DNA from: Acidobacteriota bacterium
Lineage (GTDB): Bacteria > Acidobacteriota > Vicinamibacteria > Vicinamibacterales > Fen-181
Assembly: GCA_003157675.1 (NCBI GenBank)
Contig: PMKG01000023.1
Coordinates: 1 to 5,524 of the forward strand
DNA: 5,524 bases
Direction of reading: 5' to 3'
Under the pieces are notes generated by a model that ran no database searches, had not been told where the DNA came from, and saw nothing but the letters and a program-made list of their open reading frames with translations. Position numbers and translations under genes: made by a program. Position 1 is the stretch's first letter; the number at the start of each line of letters is the position of its first letter. Of this stretch, positions 1-5,523 are shown one piece after another.

Positions 1-1
1 G

Positions 2-21
2 GGCGACCCTTTAGGGTTGCC
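2..21. repeat. Second short palindrome directly adjoining the first
   Basis: GGCGACCCT (2-10) and AGGGTTGCC (13-21) form an inverted repeat with a single mismatch, which is a G-U wobble if read as plus-strand RNA and an A-C mismatch as minus-strand RNA. It abuts the hairpin at 22-47 with no spacer. Two back-to-back palindromes after a gene resemble REP-type intergenic elements. The window ends here, so its full extent is unknown. Confidence 0.35.
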
Positions 22-47
22 TAAGGCAGGCGTGGAGTCCCGCCCTA
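22..47 (-). terminator. Imperfect hairpin just after the operon, possible transcription end
   Basis: On the minus strand TAGGGCGGG (47-39) can pair with CCTGCCTTA (30-22) across an 8-nt loop, giving 9 bp with two G-U wobbles. It begins about 10 nt beyond the NHL stop codon. No U-run follows, so it is not a canonical intrinsic terminator. It could instead stabilise the 3' end of the message or be one copy of a dispersed palindromic repeat. Confidence 0.35.
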
Positions 48-56
48 CAACGTCCC

Positions 57-965
57 TCACCGCGTCAGCTGGAACACCTGCACGCGGCTGTTGTCGCGGT
101 CGGCGATGAAGACCTCGTCCTTGTCGCTGACGCACAGCTGCGACGGATGGTTGAGCAGCCCCTCGGTCCACCCCATCGTCAGCAGCCGGGACAGGAACTT
201 GCCGTCCCGCCCGAACGCGTCGATCGTGCTCCCGCCGCCCTCGGCCACGAAGAGGATCCCCTTGCTGGCCGTAATGGAGGTCGGCATGGTCGCCACCGCC
301 GCCGTCAGGTCGCCTCCGAGTTGCGTGAACGCCTTCGCATCCTTCGCCGCCGTGAAGATCCGCCGCTTGACCGAATCCAGGAGGAGAACGTTCCCCTCGA
401 AGTCTGTGGCCAGGTCGGTCGCGAAGCCGATGTCGTTCGGAAGCGGGAGCGACCGCTGGAAGCGCCCCTGGGCGTCGACGACCAGCACGCGCGCGGAGAA
501 CTCGTCGAGCACATACACGTTGTCCGCCGAGTCGATCGCGAAGGTCTTCGGCACGATCGTCGCAGGGGCCGGCACGCCGTCGAAGGCGAGCGCGGCCTTG
601 AACTGCCCGTTCGGATCGAGATGGACGATGCGCCGTTGCCGGCTGTCGAGGGCGTAGATCTCCCCCTTCGACGTGAGCTGCACGCGCGACGGCGCCGTGA
701 GCTGGGGAATCTTGATCTCGCTGGCCGAGCCCACGGTCTTGTCGCGATAGGTGAAGCGGACCAGGCGATCGTTCCCCGTGTCCCCGATGACGACCACGCC
801 GCCGGCGCCGCAGGCCACGCCCTCGGGCAGGTGGAGCCCGACCTGCTTGTCATCGGCGTACACCGAGACCAGGTGGCTGAGCCTCGCGGTCCCCGCGGCC
901 GTGAGCGGCAGGTATCCCACGAGGAGGGCCGCCAGGACCAGGCAGGCACATGAGACCGTCTTCAT
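57..965 (-). CDS. Secreted six-bladed NHL-repeat beta-propeller protein
   Basis: The product is 302 residues. The start is set by the ATG 7 nt after a strong GAGG core. The signal peptide is about 1-24 (Lys 2, hydrophobic 8-20, cleavage near LTAA). Six NHL-type blades can be read at about 46-72 (LPEGVACGAGGVVVIGDTGN), 87-121 (GEIYALDSRQRRIVHLDPNG), 138-170 (NVYVLDEFSARVLVVDAQGR), 179-205 (GNVLLLDSVKRRIF), 226-258 (GILFVAEGGGSTIDAFGRDG) and 273-299 (DEVFIADRDNSRVQVF). Six is the usual number for a closed NHL propeller, so the protein looks complete and is essentially only the propeller. NHL domains mostly bind protein, ligand or sugar. No catalytic residues or heme motif are seen, and the two mature-region cysteines (52 and 278) are isolated. 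Starting 4 nt after the 16-heme cytochrome gene, it is probably made with the cytochromes and may scaffold or anchor them; that role is inferred from context. It is the last gene of the visible operon. Confidence 0.88.
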   Translation of the reverse strand: MKTVSCACLVLAALLVGYLPLTAAGTARLSHLVSVYADDKQVGLHLPEGVACGAGGVVVIGDTGNDRLVRFTYRDKTVGSASEIKIPQLTAPSRVQLTSKGEIYALDSRQRRIVHLDPNGQFKAALAFDGVPAPATIVPKTFAIDSADNVYVLDEFSARVLVVDAQGRFQRSLPLPNDIGFATDLATDFEGNVLLLDSVKRRIFTAAKDAKAFTQLGGDLTAAVATMPTSITASKGILFVAEGGGSTIDAFGRDGKFLSRLLTMGWTEGLLNHPSQLCVSDKDEVFIADRDNSRVQVFQLTR

Positions 966-968
966 CGA

Positions 969-976
969 ATCACCTC
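969..976 (-). promoter_or_regulatory. Strong ribosome binding site of the NHL-repeat gene
   Basis: The minus strand carries GAGGTGAT, an eight-base match to the extended anti-Shine-Dalgarno complement (GGAGGTGATC). Its GAGG core lies 7 nt before the ATG at 965-963. The motif contains the TGA stop of the 16-heme cytochrome (972-970), so stop and ribosome binding site coincide. This is the strongest of the three sites in the window. Confidence 0.7.
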
Positions 977-2244
977 GCGAACTGCTTGTGGCACCGGGTG
1001 CACAGCTCGACGTTGGTCGCGGCGAGCAACATCCACTTGAACTCCGTGCCGTGACCCTTGTGGCAGCTCAGGCAGTCGACGCGGAGGTTCTTGTTCCGCT
1101 GGTCGACCGCCTTGTCGCCAATCGGATGCGCCGAGTGCGCCGCGTAGTCGTGGCAGGTCGTGCAGAGCGTGTTGACCGACGGATCGGTGAACAGGTGCAC
1201 GCTGTCCGAGCTGTGCGGCGAATGGCAGGCCGTGCACGTGCCGTCAACCACCGGCTGGTGCTTCACCGGCACGGCCGCGGCCCGCGCCATCGTGTCCGCG
1301 TGACACGATCCGCAGAGCGCCGGCACAGCCGCCTTCAGGAGCTTTTCCTGCCTCGACGCGTGGGGGCTGTGGCAATTCACGCACCCCTTCTTGTCCGCGA
1401 TCGGCCAGTGCAGGCGCGCCTTCGCCAGGGTCGTCTTCACCATCTCGCCGTGGCAGTCCTGGCACAGCTCGTAGCCGGGCTTCCTGGTGGCGAACGGCGT
1501 GGCCGAATCGGGCCCTTCGTGGCACCGGTCGCACTGGCGGCTGGCGAGCGGCGGGTGCACGTTGTTGAGCAGCAGCGCCGGCTGGTTCGAGCCGTGCGGA
1601 TCGTGGCAGGTCGTGCAGTCCGCCTTCGCCACCGGGTATCGCATGTGGCGCGCGACGAACGAGGGGCTGTCGGGCTTGTGGCAGCCCAGGCACAGCGCCG
1701 GCACCGACTTCTTGAGGAGCCGCACCGCCTGGTCGGAGCCGTGCGGGTCGTGGCACGTCACGCAGCCCTGTCCGACCGGGACGTGCTTGAACTTGGCGGC
1801 GGCGACGGCCGCGCCCAGGTCCTTGTGGCAGCCGACGCAGAGGACGTTGCCAGAGGTCAGCAGGTTCGCGGGGTTGTCGGACGCGTGCGGGTCGTGGCAC
1901 TTCGTGCACTCGCCGTCGGCGACGACCTTGTGGGCGCTCTTCGCGTTCGCCGGGACGATCCCCTCGTGACAGGTCACGCAGATCTGGCGCGTGCCCGCCG
2001 ACAGCAGCTTGCCGTGCGACGAGGTATGGGGATCGTGGCATCCCGAGCACTCGCCGGTCCGCACCGCGGTGTGGACGAACTTCTTCTTGAGCGTCGCCTC
2101 GAAGTCGGAGTGACAGGCGAGGCAGAGCTTCGTCTGGTCGGTCTCCTTCAGGCGGTACGGGTTCTGCTGACTGCGCGCGGTCGACGCGTACACCCCCAGG
2201 AGAACAACCACCGAGACGCAGGCAATCGTCAGACGCGAACGCAT
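970..2244 (-). CDS. Secreted 16-heme c-type cytochrome, paired-CXXCH family, paralogue of the upstream gene
   Basis: The product is 424 residues with 16 CXXCH sites, first cysteines at 41, 66, 89, 113, 136, 161, 184, 210, 238, 261, 288, 311, 337, 361, 391 and 414. The signal peptide is about 1-25 (Arg 2 and 4, hydrophobic 5-20, likely cleavage after ARS before QQ); the mature protein begins QQ like its neighbour's. No lipobox, membrane anchor or other domain is seen, and only a few residues follow the last heme. LCxxCH and CxxCHxxH (DPH, SPH, KGH) sites alternate, with one irregular site (CDRCH, 238) that breaks the phase at the same place as in the 26-heme protein. Hemes 7-12 align closely with the same-numbered hemes there, including YPV before site 8. 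His residues in the linkers plus CHxxH can account for bis-His ligation of nearly all hemes. The inferred role is a partner electron carrier to the 26-heme protein, in the periplasm or outside the cell. The direction of electron flow cannot be told. Confidence 0.95.
   Translation of the reverse strand: MRSRLTIACVSVVVLLGVYASTARSQQNPYRLKETDQTKLCLACHSDFEATLKKKFVHTAVRTGECSGCHDPHTSSHGKLLSAGTRQICVTCHEGIVPANAKSAHKVVADGECTKCHDPHASDNPANLLTSGNVLCVGCHKDLGAAVAAAKFKHVPVGQGCVTCHDPHGSDQAVRLLKKSVPALCLGCHKPDSPSFVARHMRYPVAKADCTTCHDPHGSNQPALLLNNVHPPLASRQCDRCHEGPDSATPFATRKPGYELCQDCHGEMVKTTLAKARLHWPIADKKGCVNCHSPHASRQEKLLKAAVPALCGSCHADTMARAAAVPVKHQPVVDGTCTACHSPHSSDSVHLFTDPSVNTLCTTCHDYAAHSAHPIGDKAVDQRNKNLRVDCLSCHKGHGTEFKWMLLAATNVELCTRCHKQFAR
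991..2124 (-). repeat. Tandem heme-module array of the 16-heme cytochrome (protein-level repeats)
   Basis: Sixteen CXXCH modules are arranged end to end. The spacing from a CHxxH-type or irregular site to the next LCxxCH-type site is 23 residues in six of seven cases (sites 2-3, 4-5, 6-7, 9-10, 11-12 and 15-16) and 24 at 13-14. Sites 8-9 are 28 apart and 14-15 are 30 apart. The 30-residue linker (YAAHSAHPIGDKAVDQ...) is the longest in either protein. Confidence 0.9.
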
Positions 2245-2251
2245 GGTCGTT

Positions 2252-2256
2252 CCCTC
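2252..2256 (-). promoter_or_regulatory. Ribosome binding site of the 16-heme cytochrome gene
   Basis: GAGGG on the minus strand overlaps the TGA stop of the 26-heme gene (2257-2255) and sits 7-8 nt before the ATG at 2244-2242. It decides the start: the upstream in-frame TTG at 2280 would overlap the previous gene and bury the signal peptide behind 12 extra polar residues. The overlap of stop and binding site implies translation by ribosomes terminating on the preceding gene. Confidence 0.65.
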
Positions 2257-4276
2257 ACTTGATCCTGGCTGGCGACGCAAGGTGGCAGTCCTCGCACGTC
2301 TTCGCCTCGAACGGCGGGTGCAGCGTGCTCTTGAAGAAGTGCGGCTGCTTCGACGCGTGGGGATCGTGGCAGCGCTCGCAGTGCATCACCGCGGGGTCGA
2401 TGTGCAGGTGCGCGTCGCCAAAAGCGGCGGCCTTGACGTCGTGACAGTCCGCGCACAGCGTCCGGATGGGCTTGACCATCAACGTCGGCTCGCCCGACGA
2501 GTGCGGCTTGTGGCAGCCGAGGCAGTCCTTGGCGGCCGGCGGGTGGACCTTCCCCTCGTCCATCGCCGACTTGATCGACTTGTGGCAGCCGAGACAGAGA
2601 TCAGGGCTCTTCGCCAGCAACAGGCGCGGGAGAGGCGTCTGGTGCGGGCTGTGGCACGCGATGCAGTCGCCGCCCGCGGCCGGCGCGTGCGTCGACTTGG
2701 CCGCCTTCATTCCCTCGCCGATGTCGGGATGGCACGACGCGCACAGCGTCCCCGGCTTGTCGGCCGCCATGCCCTGCATGTTGCTGGCGTGCGGGTCGTG
2801 GCAGGTGAGGCACATCCCCTCCGCGAAGGGCTGGTGCCTGGTGCCGCTGGCGACCGGCTTCATGAAGTCGGCGTGACACGCCTCGCAGAGCTTCGGCGCC
2901 GCGACCTTCAGCAACCCTTTCGCATCGGAGCCATGCGGCTGGTGACAGGACCCGCACTCGCCCTCGCGGACCGGCGGGTGCGTGTAGGTCTTGGTGAAAC
3001 GCCCCTCGGCATCGGTGTGGCAGCTGTAACACACCCGATCGGTCCGGTCCTTCAGCATCCCCAAGACGCTCGACCCGTGTGGATTGTGGCAGGCCGTGCA
3101 CTCGCCCCCGCCCGCGGGCGGATGCGGCGTCTTCGACTTCTGCGCCGCCTCGCTGACCTTCGCGTGGCACGACGCGCACAGCTTGTCGGCCGGCGCCGAG
3201 AGCAGTTTCTCGTTGTCGGACGAGTGCGACGCGTGGCACGAGACGCAGCTCCGCTCGGTGGCGATGGGCGCGTGCTTGAATTCGACCGGCGCGGCCATTT
3301 CCTTGTGGCAGATGAGGCAGAGGTCCTCGCCACGGCCCTTGAGCAGCCGCTGGTTGTCCGAGGCGTGCGGGTCGTGGCACAGGAGGCACTGGCCGTCCTT
3401 GAACGGCACGTGCTTCACCTTCCCGGTGCCCTTGATGGAGGCGGCATCGTGGCAGGCGGTGCACAGTTCGCCCCCCTTCTGAAGCACCTCGAACGGCTTG
3501 GGCGACGTGGCGGCCGCATGGCAGGTCTCGCACTGGGCGCTCTGCACGGGAGCGTGCACGCTGGTCTTGAGCAGCCGGGGCTGCACCGAGCTGTGCGGGT
3601 CGTGGCACGTGCTGCACGACACCCGGTCGACGGGGTAACCGTCATGCGCCTTGGTGAACTCCGGCGCCGTCGCCGCGTGGCAGCCGAGGCACAGGGCCTT
3701 CTCCTCCTTCACCAGCAGGTTGGGCTGGTCGGCGGCGTGCGTGGTATGGCAGGCGGGGCAGCCGTTTGCCTGCAGGACCTTGTGGACGTCCTGCTTCTGG
3801 TAGTTCGCCTTGTCGTGGCACTGGTAGCACAACTCCGCGGGGTCGGCCTTGAGGAGGTGGGCGAACGGTGAGGCGTGCGGGTCGTGACAGAGGGTGCAGT
3901 TACCGCTGTTGACGGCCGTGTGGACGTGGGCCTTGTTCAGCCCGAGCTTGTCTTTCGGGTGGCACGTGAGACAGAGGTCGTTGCCTTCCCTCTTCATGGC
4001 GAGGGTCGGAACCAGCCCGTGACGGACGTGACAACTGTCGCACTTGTTCTCACGCACCACGGCGTGGACGTTCTTCATGCCCAGGTACTTGGTCGCGAAC
4101 GCCTTGTGGCAGCCCAGGCAGTCGCGGCCGCCGAGACCCTGCCCCATGCCCTGGCCGCCTCCGCCGAACGTCCGCTTCGGCGCCTGCTGGCCGTGGGAGG
4201 TCTCAAAGCTCAGGCACACGACGATGAACGTGGCCCACGCCAGCGTCCTGATCGCGGGTCTCCCTCTTGTCGGCAT
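2255..4276 (-). CDS. Secreted 26-heme c-type cytochrome, paired-CXXCH family
   Basis: The product is 673 residues with 26 CXXCH heme c attachment motifs, first cysteines at 53, 79, 102, 127, 150, 173, 196, 221, 249, 272, 297, 320, 344, 367, 393, 416, 441, 464, 489, 512, 538, 561, 585, 608, 633 and 661. A signal peptide covers about 1-29 (Arg 4, 6 and 10, hydrophobic 11-23, likely cleavage after SHG before QQ). There is no lipobox at the cleavage region. A Gly-rich spacer follows (38-50), then the heme array runs almost to the C-terminus. LCxxCH sites alternate with CxxCHxxH sites, the pattern of the doubled-CXXCH family (Pfam Paired_CXXCH_1). Every CHxxH site, together with a His about 8-12 residues before most of them, offers a candidate sixth ligand, so bis-His hemes are likely. 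The inferred role is electron transfer in the periplasm, at the outer membrane or outside the cell. It needs cytochrome c maturation genes, which are not in this window. It is followed after 10 nt by a 16-heme paralogue. No substrate-binding or catalytic domain is visible; terminal partners are unknown. Confidence 0.95.
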   Translation of the reverse strand: MPTRGRPAIRTLAWATFIVVCLSFETSHGQQAPKRTFGGGGQGMGQGLGGRDCLGCHKAFATKYLGMKNVHAVVRENKCDSCHVRHGLVPTLAMKREGNDLCLTCHPKDKLGLNKAHVHTAVNSGNCTLCHDPHASPFAHLLKADPAELCYQCHDKANYQKQDVHKVLQANGCPACHTTHAADQPNLLVKEEKALCLGCHAATAPEFTKAHDGYPVDRVSCSTCHDPHSSVQPRLLKTSVHAPVQSAQCETCHAAATSPKPFEVLQKGGELCTACHDAASIKGTGKVKHVPFKDGQCLLCHDPHASDNQRLLKGRGEDLCLICHKEMAAPVEFKHAPIATERSCVSCHASHSSDNEKLLSAPADKLCASCHAKVSEAAQKSKTPHPPAGGGECTACHNPHGSSVLGMLKDRTDRVCYSCHTDAEGRFTKTYTHPPVREGECGSCHQPHGSDAKGLLKVAAPKLCEACHADFMKPVASGTRHQPFAEGMCLTCHDPHASNMQGMAADKPGTLCASCHPDIGEGMKAAKSTHAPAAGGDCIACHSPHQTPLPRLLLAKSPDLCLGCHKSIKSAMDEGKVHPPAAKDCLGCHKPHSSGEPTLMVKPIRTLCADCHDVKAAAFGDAHLHIDPAVMHCERCHDPHASKQPHFFKSTLHPPFEAKTCEDCHLASPARIK
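2282..4120 (-). repeat. Tandem heme-module array of the 26-heme cytochrome (protein-level repeats)
   Basis: The 26 CXXCH modules follow one another without interruption. Spacing from the first Cys of a CxxCHxxH site to the first Cys of the next LCxxCH site is always 23 residues (sites 2-3, 4-5, 6-7, 11-12, 13-14, 15-16, 17-18, 19-20, 21-22 and 23-24), and the irregular site 9 is also 23 residues from site 10. The return spacing varies from 23 to 26. Two exceptions of 28 residues occur at sites 8-9 (DNA 3616 to 3532) and 25-26 (2380 to 2296). Typical module text is TCHDPHAS, then LLK, then LCxxCH. Confidence 0.9.
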
Positions 4277-5523
4277 CACCGGGCCCTCGTCAGATACGTC
4301 TCCACCTTCGTGTGGGTTCGCAGCTTGGCCGCGTAAGTTTCAACGGCCTTCTTGAGCTTCTCGCCGTACAGCTTCTGCGCGATCGTCTCCCGCACCTGGT
4401 CGTAGGGCTGCGGGCTCGGCGCGATCACGGCCTGGACGGACAGCACGTAGAACGGTCCCTCCGGGCTGGCGTACAACCTCGAGTCCCCCGCCCTGGCTCC
4501 CGCGAGCGCCTTGCGCACACCCTCCGGCATGCTGGTGGTCGTCACGGGCCGCTCGTCGAACGTCAGCAGGCCGGGCGTGTTCTTCGGCGCCCGGCCCTCC
4601 TCGGCGTTCGACGCCAGCCAGTTGTAGTCCGCCCCTTCTCTCAGCTTGCGCATCGCGTCCTCGGCCGCGCTCCGCCTGGTGAAGGCCAGGCCTCGGAGTT
4701 TCATCATCTCGGGCGAGGAGTAGTCCTTGAGATGCCCGTCGTAGTACTTGCGCACTTCCGGCTCGGTCATCTTGTTCGGCGGGACGATCACCTTCTGGAC
4801 GAAGCTGTCGAAGATCAGGGATTCCCTGAACCCCCTCACCCGGTCGCCGTACTCGCTCGTCTTGTCGATCCGGAGCCGCAGCGCCTCGGCGTTGACCAGC
4901 CTCCGCGCGACCATCGCGTCGAACGCGGTCCCCTTCATCTCGTCCATGCGCTTGAACTGCCGGCCCTGGTCGGAGCCGTGGTAGAACTGCATCCGCAGGT
5001 AATCGGTCAGGTCACCGACGGTCACCGGCGCCCCGCCCCTGAGATCGGCGATCGCGCGCTTGTCCTTCAGCAGGGCCTCGAGGCCCGGCTTCTGGGCCTC
5101 GTAGTTGAGGCCATCGAGGACGGCCTTGTGGATCGTGGCGTACTGCCGTCTGAGGACCTGCTCGTGGGCCTTGAGCACGACCTCCTGTTGCTGGGTCAGA
5201 ACCTGCTTCCGCGCTTCTGCAAGCGCCTCCGCGTTCTGCGGATAGCGCATGTCCGCCACGCGCAGCACGACGAACCCCGCGGGGATCTGGATGACCGGGC
5301 TGACCTGCCCCACCTGCAGCGGAGCCATCGCCGCCAGGATCTCGGGGAGATAGGCGCTCCTGGGGTGATACTGGTCGTCTCCATCCGTCCTGGCCGTCTT
5401 CGCGGCCATCGCCCGCGCGACCACGTCGGCGAACGCCGCTCCGCCGGCGATCTCCGCCACCGCGCGCTCGGCCGCCGCCTTCTCCGCTTCCGCAATCGCG
5501 AAGCCCAGTTGGCGCTGTTTCTC
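4276..5523 (-). CDS. Parvulin/SurA-like peptidyl-prolyl isomerase, N-terminus cut off by window edge
   Basis: The frame is open to the window edge, so only the C-terminal 415 residues are seen. A GTG at 5460 is possible but unlikely as the start, because coding continues upstream (EKQRQLGFAIAEAEK...). Visible residues about 1-92 look like the end of a parvulin (PpiC) domain, with an FADVVARAM helix, LQVGQVSPVIQIPAGFVVLRV and a short tail. Residues about 94-250 are helical and charged, resembling the SurA chaperone region, and include VTVGDLTDYL. Residues about 252-368 are a second PpiC-like unit: EVRKYYDGHLKDYSSPE, KLRGLAF and GPFYVLSV. The family acts in the periplasm as prolyl isomerase and chaperone for exported proteins. 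The His residues usually found in the first strand (here LRGLAF) and last strand (here FYVLSV) of a parvulin domain are absent from the second unit, so a holdase role seems likelier than catalysis. Its stop overlaps the start of the 26-heme cytochrome, which suggests that cytochrome is a client. The family call is firm; the client is inferred. Confidence 0.85.
   Translation of the reverse strand, partial: EKQRQLGFAIAEAEKAAAERAVAEIAGGAAFADVVARAMAAKTARTDGDDQYHPRSAYLPEILAAMAPLQVGQVSPVIQIPAGFVVLRVADMRYPQNAEALAEARKQVLTQQQEVVLKAHEQVLRRQYATIHKAVLDGLNYEAQKPGLEALLKDKRAIADLRGGAPVTVGDLTDYLRMQFYHGSDQGRQFKRMDEMKGTAFDAMVARRLVNAEALRLRIDKTSEYGDRVRGFRESLIFDSFVQKVIVPPNKMTEPEVRKYYDGHLKDYSSPEMMKLRGLAFTRRSAAEDAMRKLREGADYNWLASNAEEGRAPKNTPGLLTFDERPVTTTSMPEGVRKALAGARAGDSRLYASPEGPFYVLSVQAVIAPSPQPYDQVRETIAQKLYGEKLKKAVETYAAKLRTHTKVETYLTRAR
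4285..4288 (-). promoter_or_regulatory. Ribosome binding site of the 26-heme cytochrome gene
   Basis: On the minus strand GAGG lies 8 nt before the ATG at 4276-4274 and 5 nt before the in-frame GTG at 4279-4277. The 8-nt spacing matches the 7-8 nt seen for the other two downstream genes, so ATG is preferred. The site lies inside the last codons of the isomerase gene, and the junction reads TGATG (stop and start sharing one base), a classic translational-coupling arrangement. Confidence 0.6.

Noticed and set aside
1487..1969. Plus-strand frame with repeated GSWQ and LWQPRQ-like text
   Set aside because: The apparent repeats are the reverse complement of the CHDPH and LCxxCH codons. No independent evidence of coding.
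751..2262. A 503-codon open frame on the plus strand
   Set aside because: It lies antisense to the 16-heme cytochrome and part of the NHL gene, is extremely rich in Arg, Val and Ala, and shows no domain. It is a by-product of high GC and of the repetitive codons on the other strand.
2245..2280. Upstream TTG start of the 16-heme cytochrome
   Set aside because: It would put 12 polar residues before the signal peptide and overlap the previous gene, whereas ATG at 2244 has a good ribosome binding site.
2243..3871. A 542-codon open frame on the plus strand
   Set aside because: It is antisense to the 26-heme cytochrome, with low-complexity Arg/Val/Leu-rich text whose periodicity mirrors the heme modules. 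The minus-strand frame has 26 CXXCH motifs and a signal peptide, so this one is a shadow.
991..4120. Regularly spaced short DNA repeats that might suggest a CRISPR array
   Set aside because: Spacing is a multiple of three, the repeats diverge at silent positions, and both repeat and spacer are translated into a coherent cytochrome. No CRISPR.
991..4120. CXXC motifs as zinc-ribbon or iron-sulfur sites
   Set aside because: Every one is followed by His (CXXCH), the proteins have signal peptides, and CHxxH and linker His fit heme ligation. Heme c attachment explains all of them.
4277..4279. GTG as the start of the 26-heme cytochrome
   Set aside because: It is only one codon before ATG and has a tighter 5-nt spacing to GAGG. 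The ATG at 4276-4274 has the 8-nt spacing used elsewhere in the operon. The difference is one residue.
5458..5460. GTG as the start of the isomerase
   Set aside because: The frame continues upstream to the window edge with helix-like coding text, and starting here would cut a parvulin domain in half.
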